A stretch of DNA of 6,957 nt from an uncultured Pseudomonadota bacterium (GTDB lineage: Bacteria > Pseudomonadota > Gammaproteobacteria > Burkholderiales > Thiobacillaceae). Made by a program: the position numbers and the translations under genes. This document shows positions 1-6,725 of the stretch, piece after piece. The stretch spans positions 1 through 6,957 of the forward strand of contig CAISDD010000497.1 in the NCBI GenBank assembly GCA_903883985.1, given 5' to 3'. Position 1 is the first letter of the stretch. Every line of letters starts with the position of its first letter. The notes under the pieces are model-generated. The model was not told the origin of the DNA and searched no databases. It saw nothing but the letters and a program-made list of their open reading frames with translations.

Positions 1-2014
1 GATCTTCAATAGCGCCAACTTCTCGAGTATTGCGACCGACGCCAAGGGCGTCATCCAGATCTTCAACGTCGGTGCGGAGCGCATGCTGGGCTACACGGCG
101 GCGGAGGTGATGAACAAGATCACTCCGGCCAACATCTCCGATCCCCAGGAAGTCATCGCCCGCGCCCAGGCCTTGAGCGCCGAGCTCGGCACACCTATCA
201 CGCCGGGCTTCGTAGCCCTGGTGTTCAAGGCCTCGCGCGGCATCGAGGATATCTATGAACTGACCTATATCCGCAAGGATGGCAGCCGCTTCCCAGCGGT
301 GGTGTCGGTCACCGCCTTGCGCGATGCCCAGGACGCCATCATCGGTTACCTCTTGATCGGCACCGACAACACGGCAAGAAAGCAGGTTGAAGCGGAACAG
401 AAGAAACTCGATCAACGCCTGCGCGATTATCAGTTCTATACGCGATCGCTCATCGAATCCAATATCGATGCGATCATGACCACCGATCCCGCTGGCATCA
501 TCAGCGACGTCAACAAGCAGATGGAGGCACTCACCGGCTGCACCCGGGACGAACTGATAGGCGCCCCGTTCAAGAGCTACTTCACCGACCCGGAGCGGGC
601 CGAGGCCGCCATCAAACAGGCGCTGAGCGAAAAGAAGATCACCGACTACGAACTCACCGCCTGCTCCAGGGACGGCAAGGTGACGGTGGTGTCCTTCAAT
701 GCCACTACCTTCTACGACCGGGACAGGCGCTTGCAGGGCGTATTCGCCGCAGCCCGGGACGTCACGGAACGCAAGCGCCTGGACCAGGTGCTACAGGAGA
801 AGAATGTAGAACTGGAAGGCTCCAAGTTTATGGCGGAAAAGGCTAATCTCGCCAAATCCGAGTTTCTTTCCAGCATGAGCCACGAGTTACGCAGCCCGCT
901 CAACGCGATCCTCGGCTTCACCCAGTTGATGGAGTCCGATGAGCCACCGCCGACGCCCTCTCAGACGGAGAGCATCGCCCAGATTTTGCGGGCGGGGTGG
1001 CATCTGCTGAAGCTGATCGACGAGATACTCGACCTTGCCAAGGTGGAATCCAGGCAGGTTCCCATGTCTGAGGAACCGGTGTCCCTGGAGGAAGTCATGC
1101 TCGAATGCCAGGGTATGATCGAGCCGCAGGTGCAGCAGCGTGGTATCCACATGCATTTCCCCCGCTTCGATACCCCCCGTTTCGTTCTGGCTGATCGAAC
1201 CCGGGTGAAGCAGGTTCTTCTCAATCTGCTATCCAACGCGATCAAGTACAACATCAAGCAGGGCACGGTGGACGTGCAATGTACCGAGAACGCGGGACAT
1301 GTGCGTGTGAGCATTCGAGACACGGGGGCAGGGCTGCATCCGGAGCAACTGGAGCAATTGTTCCAACCCTTCAATCGTCTCGGACAAGAGGCGGGTGGCG
1401 AAGAAGGCACCGGCATCGGCCTGGTCGTGGCCAAGCGGTTGGTGGAATTGATGGGAGGAGTGATCGGCGTGGACAGCCGTGTCGGCGTGGGCAGCGTATT
1501 CTGGTTCGAACTCATCTCGGTATCCGAACCGGCACTTTTTCCGGGAGAGCAGGAAATAGTCGCTTCGGGCCTGACCCAGATGGCTAGCGTCGCGCGGCAG
1601 ATCACCCTGCTCTACGTGGAGGACAATCCGGCGAACCTGAAACTGGTGGAGAAGATCATCGCTCGCTACCCCGATATGCGCCTGTTGACCGCAGTAAACG
1701 GCCTCGACGGCATTGAGATCGCACGCGCCTCCCAGCCGGACATCATCCTCATGGACATCAACTTGCCCGGCATCAGCGGCATCGAGGCGATGAATATCCT
1801 GCGCCAGGATAGATCGACGGCGCATATCCCCGTGCTGGCCATCAGTGCAAATGCCATGCAGCGGGACATCGATAAAGGCATGGAAGCCGGCTTTTCCCGC
1901 TATCTCACCAAGCCGATCAAAATCAACGAATTCATGGAAGCCCTGGAAGCAGTGTTGAAAGTTTCCCAAACTCCACACATCCCGTTACCCGGGGAAACTC
2001 GCGACGCTGGATGA
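1..2014 (+). CDS. Hybrid sensor histidine kinase (PAS-PAS-HisKA-HATPase-REC), 5' end outside the window
   Basis: Partial gene: the frame is open from base 2, with 27 codons of a PAS fold before the first in-frame ATG at 83, so that ATG is probably internal. Numbering from it: the first PAS ends near residue 98; a charged helical linker follows to about 118; the second PAS spans about 119-232; a helix leads into HisKA at 257-324 with the H-box SMSHELRSPL (phospho-acceptor His267). The ATPase domain spans about 367-478 with N-box Asn385, G1 DTGAGL (413-418) and G2 GTGIGL (442-447). The C-terminal receiver (507-626) has the acidic pair E513/D514, phospho-acceptor Asp558, Ser588 and Lys610. All catalytic residues are present, so the protein should be active. 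No membrane segment is visible, but the N-terminus is missing. No HPt domain follows, so phosphate may pass directly to the neighbouring regulator or through an HPt protein elsewhere. The sensed signal cannot be told from the sequence. Confidence 0.96.
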   Translation, partial: IFNSANFSSIATDAKGVIQIFNVGAERMLGYTAAEVMNKITPANISDPQEVIARAQALSAELGTPITPGFVALVFKASRGIEDIYELTYIRKDGSRFPAVVSVTALRDAQDAIIGYLLIGTDNTARKQVEAEQKKLDQRLRDYQFYTRSLIESNIDAIMTTDPAGIISDVNKQMEALTGCTRDELIGAPFKSYFTDPERAEAAIKQALSEKKITDYELTACSRDGKVTVVSFNATTFYDRDRRLQGVFAAARDVTERKRLDQVLQEKNVELEGSKFMAEKANLAKSEFLSSMSHELRSPLNAILGFTQLMESDEPPPTPSQTESIAQILRAGWHLLKLIDEILDLAKVESRQVPMSEEPVSLEEVMLECQGMIEPQVQQRGIHMHFPRFDTPRFVLADRTRVKQVLLNLLSNAIKYNIKQGTVDVQCTENAGHVRVSIRDTGAGLHPEQLEQLFQPFNRLGQEAGGEEGTGIGLVVAKRLVELMGGVIGVDSRVGVGSVFWFELISVSEPALFPGEQEIVASGLTQMASVARQITLLYVEDNPANLKLVEKIIARYPDMRLLTAVNGLDGIEIARASQPDIILMDINLPGISGIEAMNILRQDRSTAHIPVLAISANAMQRDIDKGMEAGFSRYLTKPIKINEFMEALEAVLKVSQTPHIPLPGETRDAG

Positions 2015-3087
2015 TGATAGACAATGTCGCCATTTTCAAAGCCAGAATCCTGGTCGTGGACGACATGGAGACCAACGTCCAGTTGCTCGTGCGGATGCTC
2101 GTCAGCGCTGGTTACTCCGCGGTCACCTCCTGCATGGACCCCCGTGCGGTTTGCACGCTACACAGCCAACACGCGTACGACCTCATCTTGCTGGACCTGA
2201 TGATGCCCGGCATGGATGGATTCCAGGTCATGGAGGGACTCAAGGAAATTGCACCGGACGGCTACCTTCCGGTGCTGGTCGTCAGCGCGCAACCGGGAGA
2301 GAAGCTGCGCGCCCTCCAGTCCGGCGCCAAGGACTTCATCAGCAAGCCGTTTGCGCTGGCCGAGGTGCTGGCGCGGGTTCACAACATGCTGGAAGTGCGC
2401 CTCCTGCACCAGGCGTTGCAGCTTGCAAACGACGTGCTGGAGCAACGGGTGCAGGAAAGGACGACCGATCTCCAGGATAATTATCTGGAAACCATTTTCA
2501 TCATGACGCGGGCGGCCGAACACAAGGACGATGACACCGGCGCCCACGTGCAGCGCATCAGTCATTACGCCAGCGCCCTTGCCAGGTTGCTGGGGCAGGA
2601 CGAAGACTTCATCGACAGGATGTTCTTCGCCAGCCCTATGCATGACATCGGCAAGATCGGCATCCCAGACCATGTCCTGCTGAAGCCGGGTGGTTTCACG
2701 CCGGAGGAATGGGAGATCATGAAGGGGCATGCAGCCATGGGTGCGGTCATCCTTGGCAATGGCAAGTCGCGCTATCTGAAGATGGGCGCCGAGATCGCGC
2801 TCAATCACCACGAGCGCTGGGACGGCAGCGGATATCCTCATGGCAAGCGGGGTGAGGAAATCCCGCTGACCGCACGCATCATGAATATCTGCGACATCTA
2901 CGATGCCCTCAGAAGCAAACGCCCCTACAAGCCCGCTTTCGACCATGAGAAGGCCGTGGACATTCTCACGCAGGGAGACGGTCGCACCCAGCCGGAGCAT
3001 TTTTCTCCGCCCATACTGGCTGTGTTCCAGAAAAATCACCTGTTGTTCCGCGATATTTTCGAGTTTCACTCAGCGCAGCCAAGCTAA
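2011..3087 (+). CDS. REC-HD-GYP response regulator, probable cyclic-di-GMP phosphodiesterase (RpfG-like)
   Basis: Of 358 residues, about 11-128 form a receiver with acidic residues D17/D18, phospho-acceptor Asp62 in LDLMMPGMDG, Ser92 and Lys112 in SKPF. A helical linker (about 129-160) leads to an HD-GYP domain (about 161-350). The HD pair is H211/D212 in MHDIGKIGIPD, followed by H240, H266/H267 and the GYP signature at 274-276 in HHERWDGSGYP, then D295; H179 lies in DTGAHVQR. HD-GYP proteins break c-di-GMP down to pGpG or GMP with bound metals, and the full residue set suggests an active enzyme. The acidic residue four before H179 is Asp175, a position that varies in the family and may affect how many metals bind. 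The ATG overlaps the kinase stop by four bases, and a second ATG follows at once (2014). The poor ribosome site suggests translational coupling. Likely outputs are motility, biofilm or similar traits, by inference only. Confidence 0.95.
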   Translation: MMIDNVAIFKARILVVDDMETNVQLLVRMLVSAGYSAVTSCMDPRAVCTLHSQHAYDLILLDLMMPGMDGFQVMEGLKEIAPDGYLPVLVVSAQPGEKLRALQSGAKDFISKPFALAEVLARVHNMLEVRLLHQALQLANDVLEQRVQERTTDLQDNYLETIFIMTRAAEHKDDDTGAHVQRISHYASALARLLGQDEDFIDRMFFASPMHDIGKIGIPDHVLLKPGGFTPEEWEIMKGHAAMGAVILGNGKSRYLKMGAEIALNHHERWDGSGYPHGKRGEEIPLTARIMNICDIYDALRSKRPYKPAFDHEKAVDILTQGDGRTQPEHFSPPILAVFQKNHLLFRDIFEFHSAQPS

Positions 3088-3192
3088 CGCTGATGCCCCC
3101 TCTGGGAGTAGCGAACGCCTCGCGCTGCTGCCGATGATTTCCAGGATGGTTTCGATCTTTAGTTCGCACTCCAGGCTTGGCAGGTAAGTCAT
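3070..3192 (-). CDS. Doubtful 40-residue hypothetical ORF, minus strand
   Basis: On the minus strand an ATG at 3192 opens 40 codons ending in TGA at 3070-3072. It runs through the gap after the HD-GYP gene and overlaps that gene's last codons. The first half, MTYLPSLECELKIETILEII, looks like a short amphipathic helix with codons similar to those of the neighbours. The second half is ordinary. I recognise no family. A GGGAA lies about 10 bases before the ATG as a weak possible ribosome site. It may be a chance frame or a remnant. Confidence 0.15.
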   Translation of the reverse strand: MTYLPSLECELKIETILEIIGSSARRSLLPEGASALAWLR

Positions 3193-3216
3193 CGCCGCAT
3201 CGTTCCCGAGGAGAAA

Positions 3217-3254
3217 CCCAACGACACCGCCATTGTTGGGCTACAGCGCAACCC
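3217..3254. repeat. Repeat-like inverted sequence between the HD-GYP gene and rlmJ
   Basis: CCCAAC (3217-3222) and GTTGGG (3235-3240) form a 6-bp inverted repeat with a 12-base loop, followed by CTACAGCGCAACCC. The GTTGGGC...GCAACCC wording resembles the short dispersed palindromes common between proteobacterial genes, and a similar GGTTGGGC string reaches the right edge of this window. It is probably a degraded repeat copy. There is no T-tract, so it is not an obvious terminator. Confidence 0.35.
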
Positions 3255-3283
3255 GCCTAATCCAAGCTGCTCGAATTCGTTCG

Positions 3284-3311
3284 TGGCTACGGGCTTGAAT
3301 GCCTGTAGCCA
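3284..3311. repeat. Stem-loop upstream of rlmJ
   Basis: TGGCTAC (3284-3290) pairs with GTAGCCA (3305-3311). A G-T wobble and then GGC/GCC extend the stem around the loop TTGAAT, giving about 11 pairs. The flanks carry a direct AATTCGTT (3274-3281 and 3311-3318). It lies 50 bases before the rlmJ start. No T-run follows, so it could be a repeat, a weak terminator for the upstream operon or part of the rlmJ leader. Confidence 0.4.
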
Positions 3312-3360
3312 ATTCGTTGCTCGTAAACGCAGGCCGGCGCGCCGTGCTACTCTTACGCCC

Positions 3361-4206
3361 ATGCTCAGTTACCGCCACGCCTTTCACGCCGGCAATCATG
3401 CCGACGTACTCAAACACACCGTCCTGATCGCGCTGCTCGACCACCTGAATCAGAAGGACAAACCCTGGTTATTCGTTGACAGCCATGCCGGGGCGGGCAT
3501 CTACGATCTGCAAGGCGATTACGCTCGCAAGAATGCGGAGTACGAAGGCGGAATCGGCCGTCTGTGGGAGAGAGCCGACTTGCCGCCGCTGCTGGCCAGC
3601 TATGTCGAACTGGTGCGCGGCCTCAATCCGGCGGGTAAGTTGCGCCTCTATCCCGGCTCGCCTTGGTGTGCGCGGGCCTGCGCTAGACCTTCCGACCGCT
3701 TGCGCCTGTTCGAGTTGCACGGCAGCGACCATCGTCTGCTCGCCAGCACCTTCAGCGAGGCCGGTCGGCAGGTGAGGATCGAGGAGGCGGACGGCTACGA
3801 TCGCCTGAAATCGGCCCTGCCGCCACCTTCTCGCCGCGCCCTGGTGCTGATCGACCCGCCCTACGAGGAAAGGCGAGACTACCCACGCACCGTGGAAGCG
3901 TTGAAGGACAGCCTCACACGTTTTCCCGGCGGCACCTACATGGTGTGGTACCCGCTACTGCAGAAGCCGGATGCGCGCCAGTTGCCTTCTCGCCTCAAGG
4001 CTGCTCGCCCGCCTGGTTGGCTCAACGTGACGCTCAGCGTGCAATCGCCCGCGAAAGAGGGCTTCGGCATGCACGGCAGCGGCCTCTATATTGCCAATCC
4101 GCCCTGGACCTTGCCTGCCCAACTGGAAGCCACGCTTCCCTGGCTGGTGAAGACACTGGGCGTGGACGCGGGTGCCGGCTACACGCTGGAGCACGTGATT
4201 GCGTGA
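3361..4206 (+). CDS. rlmJ: 23S rRNA (adenine(2030)-N6)-methyltransferase RlmJ
   Basis: RlmJ transfers a methyl group from S-adenosylmethionine to N6 of A2030 in 23S rRNA (E. coli numbering), in the cytoplasm before the ribosome is assembled. The 281-residue product matches the E. coli length (280), and the N-terminus MLSYRHAFHAGNHADVLKHT is almost identical to it, including Tyr4 and Lys18, which help place the substrates. The SAM loop is VDSHAGAGIYDL (39-50). The catalytic N6-methyltransferase motif DPPY is at 165-168. YPGSPW (97-102), LFELH (116-120) and the C-terminal NPPW (246-249) are also family landmarks. The start at 3361 is set by this conserved N-terminus; the frame stays open upstream, but those codons pass through a hairpin and are unlike RlmJ. 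No clear Shine-Dalgarno sequence precedes it. It seems to be transcribed apart from both neighbours. Nothing is missing. Confidence 0.97.
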   Translation: MLSYRHAFHAGNHADVLKHTVLIALLDHLNQKDKPWLFVDSHAGAGIYDLQGDYARKNAEYEGGIGRLWERADLPPLLASYVELVRGLNPAGKLRLYPGSPWCARACARPSDRLRLFELHGSDHRLLASTFSEAGRQVRIEEADGYDRLKSALPPPSRRALVLIDPPYEERRDYPRTVEALKDSLTRFPGGTYMVWYPLLQKPDARQLPSRLKAARPPGWLNVTLSVQSPAKEGFGMHGSGLYIANPPWTLPAQLEATLPWLVKTLGVDAGAGYTLEHVIA

Positions 4207-4226
4207 GTCACGACGCAGGCACCGTA

Positions 4227-4291
4227 CCTCCCCCCCTTGGAAAAAGGGGGGTCTGTTGAAATCCCCATGACCTTCCTTTACCAAAGGGGGA
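4227..4291. repeat. C-run/G-run dispersed-repeat-like element overlapping the start of the Tat subunit gene
   Basis: A run of seven C (4230-4236), the spacer TTGGAAAAA and six G (4246-4251) form one hairpin. A second half follows with ATCCCC (4261-4266), then CCTTCCTTTACC and AAAGGGGGA (4283-4291). This wording (cccccttggaaaaaggggg, then atcccc and a G-run) is typical of short repeats scattered between genes in many Proteobacteria, as I remember them; copy number here needs the genome. It begins 20 bases after the rlmJ stop and runs into the next coding region. Confidence 0.5.
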
Positions 4292-4836
4292 CTGCTCCGC
4301 TCGCCTCCTGGAGCCGTACCCTGTTCAGCCGCCGCGACTTCCTCATCACCTCCGTCGGTGGCCTGGCCACCCTGTTCGCTCCAATCGGCTCGCTCGCCGT
4401 CAGTGCCGATCCCTGGCCGGTCCTGGCCGCAGTTCAGGATCATCTGTTTCCCTCCGAGTCTGGGGCGCCGGGGGCGAGGGAAATTCAGGCGCTTGCCTAC
4501 CTGCAAGGCGTGCTGGCCGACCCGGGGGGCGAGCCGGAGACGCAGCGCTTCCTCCTGATGGGCGTGGACTGGCTGGAAGACCTGGCACGGGGGCGCTACC
4601 AGGCTTCTTTCGTCGATCTCGCCGCGGTTCGGCGGGAACGCTTGCTGCGGCAGGTGGCGGCCTCCGAACAAGGTGAAAACTGGCTCTCCACCTTGCTGCT
4701 TTACGTTTGCGAAGCGCTGCTCGCCGACCCGGTCTACGGTGGCAATCCGGACGGCATAGGCTGGGCCTGGCTGGCGCATCAACCGGGGGTTCCCAGGCCG
4801 GTGCCGGACAAGCGGTATGGGATGTTGAAGCGCTGA
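4267..4836 (+). CDS. Tat-exported small subunit, gluconate 2-dehydrogenase subunit 3 family
   Basis: The product has 189 residues. It opens with a twin-arginine signal: SRRDFL (21-26), a hydrophobic stretch to about 43, and a likely cleavage after AVSA (47/48). The mature part begins DPWPVLAAVQDHLFPSE and ends with YGGNPDGIGWAWLAHQPGVPRP followed by DKRYGML, split here at position 172. Both are landmarks of the small (gamma) subunit family of membrane-bound gluconate-type dehydrogenases. This subunit has no catalytic centre of its own; it binds and helps export the FAD subunit, encoded 46 bases downstream. The start is uncertain: the ATG at 4267 is the last start codon before the signal, another at 4237 adds ten residues, and both lie within a repeat element, so the first dozen residues look repeat-derived. 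No good ribosome site is seen; a G-run ends 15 bases upstream. The family call is firm; the substrate is unknown. Confidence 0.87.
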   Translation: MTFLYQRGTAPLASWSRTLFSRRDFLITSVGGLATLFAPIGSLAVSADPWPVLAAVQDHLFPSESGAPGAREIQALAYLQGVLADPGGEPETQRFLLMGVDWLEDLARGRYQASFVDLAAVRRERLLRQVAASEQGENWLSTLLLYVCEALLADPVYGGNPDGIGWAWLAHQPGVPRPVPDKRYGMLKR

Positions 4837-4840
4837 TGGG

Positions 4841-4866
4841 GGATGCGCTTCGCTTATCCACCCTAC
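4841..4866. repeat. Half of a dispersed repeat between the two dehydrogenase genes
   Basis: The stretch GGATGCGCTTCGCTTATCC followed by ACCCTAC matches a short sequence that I recall from intergenic repeats in many Proteobacteria (usually seen as GTAGGGTGG then ATAAGCG). It fills most of the 46-base gap between the small-subunit stop and the GMC start. The TAGGGTGG core also occurs in the hairpin at 6868-6906. It has no second arm here, so it is a partial copy. Confidence 0.5.
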
Positions 4867-4882
4867 AGATCAAAAGATTTCG

Positions 4883-6565
4883 ATGGGTTTAACGAGTGGT
4901 GACTTTGATGCCGTCATCATCGGCAGCGGCGCCGGCGGAGGGGCAGTGGCCTGGCGTTTGACGCAGGCGGGCAAACGCGTCCTGGTGCTGGAGAAGGGGC
5001 CGTGGTTTACCGAAATGGATTATTTCAAGGATGAGCTGGCTTGTTGTCGGCGCAGCGTCTACACGCCGGATTTGCGCGAGGAACGGCATGTCATCGAGGA
5101 GCGCGCCGGGCGCGGCTGGAAAGCCACGCCCACCAACGTGTCGGGCTGGGATTTCTGGAACGGTAATGTGGTGGGCGGCTCCAGCAATTTCATGTCCGGT
5201 TTCTTTCATCGCCTGAAACCAGTCGATTTCAGATTGCGCTCCGAGTTCGGCCCGATTCCCGGTGCTAACGTGGTCGATTGGCCGATGGCCTACGCAGATT
5301 TGGAGCCCTATTACGCCCTGGTGGAAAGCGTGGTGGGCATCTCCGGCGTGGTGCGGGACCATCCATTCCTGGAGCCGCGTTCCACCCCGGATTTTCCATA
5401 CCCACCCACCGCCGAGCACCCGGTTTCCGCCTGGATAGATGCCGCCTGTGGGCGGCTAGGCTACCGTTCTCTGCCCTTGCCGCGAGCGGTCCTGTCCGAA
5501 CCCCGGGGCAAGCGGCGATCCTGCGAGTATTCCGGCTATTGCGGCAGTTACGGCTGTTCCAGCGGCGCCAAGGGTGGCGCCCGCGCCGCCTTGCTGGACG
5601 ACGCCGTGGCCAGTGGCCGTTGCACCATCCTCCCGCACAGCCAGGTATTCCGCCTGGTCAGCGACGCGATGGGCCAGGTGGCTGCGGTGGAATACTTCGA
5701 TCGGCAGGGGAAGCGGCAGCGGGTGAGCGGCAAGGCCTACGTGCTTGCCTGCCAGGCCATCGAGACTTCCCGTCTCCTGCTTTCCAGCCCAGGTCCGCGC
5801 CACCCCCATGGCCTGGGTAACGGCCATGGCCAGGTCGGGCGCAACCTGATCTTCTCTGCCGGTGGGGTCAGCCACGGGCACTTGAACTATGAAGAACTTG
5901 GCCCGGAGCGGGCGAACGAGGCACGGGTGGTCGGCCCCTTCCTCAATCGCACCCTGCACGACTGGTATGTGATCGACGACCCCGATCTAGGCCGTATCAA
6001 GGGCGGCGTGCTCGATTTTCTCATGGGCCATCCCAACGTGGTGTCGCGTGCTGCGGCGCAGCGCCGCGACGAGGAAGGGTCTCTGGTCTGGGGCTTCCCC
6101 TTCAAACGCCGTCTCGAGGCCGCGATCCGTGGCGAGGCGCACATCGACTGTGAAGCCTTCGCCGACTGGTTGCCCACCGACAATGGACGGATCGGCCTGG
6201 ATCGCAAGGTCAAGGATAAGTGGGGGCGTCCGGTGGCGCGCATCCGCCTGGATCCCCATCCCCATGACCTGAAGGTGGGCCGCTATCTGGCCGAACGCGG
6301 CGCGAACGTGCTGCGGGAATTGGGGGCGAGAGACGTGACCGTGGGCGTGTCCGCCAACCCGCCGCAAAACCTGGTGGCTGGCGGTTGCCGCTTCGGCCAC
6401 GACCCGAAACACTCCGTGCTGGACCCGGATTGCCGCATGCATGGCGTCACCAACCTGTTCGTCGCCGATGCCAGCTTCATGCCCACCGGTGGCAGCGTGC
6501 CCTACACGTGGACAATCTACGCGAACGCATTGCGGGTCGCGGACAAGATCGCCGCGCAATGGTAG
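4883..6565 (+). CDS. FAD-dependent GMC family oxidoreductase (dehydrogenase large subunit)
   Basis: This 560-residue protein is the catalytic subunit of a gluconate/fructose/sorbitol-dehydrogenase-like complex that oxidises an alcohol or sugar-type substrate using FAD. The N-terminus has the dinucleotide motif VIIGSGAGGGAVAWRL (11-26) and the acidic end of the second strand in LVLEKGPW (34-41). GNVVGGSSNFMSGFFHR (94-110) is the GMC signature region. Three cysteines, C214, C220 and C225, match the area that holds an Fe-S cluster in some bacterial relatives. The C-terminal FAD segment is NLFVADASFMPTGG (524-537), then SVPYTWTIYANALRVADKI. The catalytic His expected nine residues before the end of the xxGGCRFG motif is Leu497 (next to Asn496), and the usual second residue is Pro540, so the active site is unusual. 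There is no signal peptide; export is probably with the Tat subunit. The start is the first ATG, six codons before the FAD strand, with only a weak ribosome site. No cytochrome subunit follows. The substrate is not predictable. Confidence 0.93.
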   Translation: MGLTSGDFDAVIIGSGAGGGAVAWRLTQAGKRVLVLEKGPWFTEMDYFKDELACCRRSVYTPDLREERHVIEERAGRGWKATPTNVSGWDFWNGNVVGGSSNFMSGFFHRLKPVDFRLRSEFGPIPGANVVDWPMAYADLEPYYALVESVVGISGVVRDHPFLEPRSTPDFPYPPTAEHPVSAWIDAACGRLGYRSLPLPRAVLSEPRGKRRSCEYSGYCGSYGCSSGAKGGARAALLDDAVASGRCTILPHSQVFRLVSDAMGQVAAVEYFDRQGKRQRVSGKAYVLACQAIETSRLLLSSPGPRHPHGLGNGHGQVGRNLIFSAGGVSHGHLNYEELGPERANEARVVGPFLNRTLHDWYVIDDPDLGRIKGGVLDFLMGHPNVVSRAAAQRRDEEGSLVWGFPFKRRLEAAIRGEAHIDCEAFADWLPTDNGRIGLDRKVKDKWGRPVARIRLDPHPHDLKVGRYLAERGANVLRELGARDVTVGVSANPPQNLVAGGCRFGHDPKHSVLDPDCRMHGVTNLFVADASFMPTGGSVPYTWTIYANALRVADKIAAQW

Positions 6566-6601
6566 GTCGGGTTAGGCGCGGTTTTTGCGCCGTAACCCGA
6601 C
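6566..6601. repeat. Hairpin at the 3' end of the GMC gene, possible terminator
   Basis: GTCGGGTTAGGCGC (6566-6579) pairs with GCGCCGTAACCCGAC (6587-6601) apart from one bulged base, with the loop GGTTTTT. The stem begins on the base after the TAG stop. This GTCGGGTTA...TAACCCGAC pattern is another familiar proteobacterial intergenic repeat. It is strong enough to end or stabilise the dehydrogenase mRNA, but lacks a T-tract after the stem. Confidence 0.6.
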
Positions 6602-6620
6602 ATGCGATGTGCGGTCGACT

Positions 6621-6725
6621 ACCGGCGGCAGCGTGCCCTATACGTGGACGTTGGACAGCTCAGTTTGCGCCGGAAAACTGGATGGCAAAGTATTTTCCGG
6701 CATCACTTTAAGTAATGTCGCGTAA
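6621..6725 (+). pseudogene. Fragment duplicating the GMC gene's C-terminal motif
   Basis: Bases 6621-6649 match 6485-6513 inside the GMC gene at 27 of 29 positions. The two differences (GGT/GGC and TAC/TAT) are silent, and read in its own frame the copy gives TGGSVPYTWT. The frame then continues with unrelated residues to a TAA at 6723-6725. No in-frame ATG precedes it (only a GTG at 6609), so it is not a gene. It is best seen as the remnant of a second, diverged copy joined to other sequence. The similarity beyond 29 bases is lost on both sides. Confidence 0.45.
6669..6701. repeat. 9-bp perfect inverted repeat in an AT-richer patch
   Basis: GCCGGAAAA (6669-6677) and TTTTCCGGC (6693-6701) are perfect inverted arms around a 15-base loop. 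They sit in 6651-6750, which is about 45% GC by hand count against visibly higher GC around it. No gene or transposon end is recognised. It could be part of a foreign fragment. Confidence 0.4.

Noticed and set aside
1229..1978. Long minus-strand open frame (249 codons) opposite the kinase gene
   Set aside because: It runs wholly antisense to conserved HATPase and receiver motifs; its translation shows no family features and reflects GC-rich codon structure.
2158..3069. Minus-strand open frame of about 300 codons opposite the HD-GYP gene
   Set aside because: It is the antisense shadow of an intact REC-HD-GYP gene, with no recognisable domain.
3283..3360. Longer GTG-initiated start for rlmJ
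   Set aside because: The extra 26 residues are unlike RlmJ and are read through a stem-loop; the conserved N-terminus begins exactly at the ATG at 3361.
4228..4251. C-run/G-run hairpin as the rlmJ terminator
   Set aside because: The G-run is not followed by a T-tract and the sequence continues into a second repeat half, so it is listed as a repeat; it may still impede transcription.
4237..4266. ATG at 4237 as the start of the Tat subunit
   Set aside because: It falls between the C-run and the G-run of the repeat and adds ten residues before a signal peptide that is already long. It cannot be fully excluded.
3955..4782. Minus-strand open frame across rlmJ and the small-subunit gene
   Set aside because: It spans two well-supported genes and the repeat between them, and has no domain features of its own.
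5806..5829. Inverted CCATGGCC/GGCCATGG inside the GMC gene
   Set aside because: It lies in a coding stretch rich in Gly and His codons, and the arms follow from codon use; no regulatory role is suggested.
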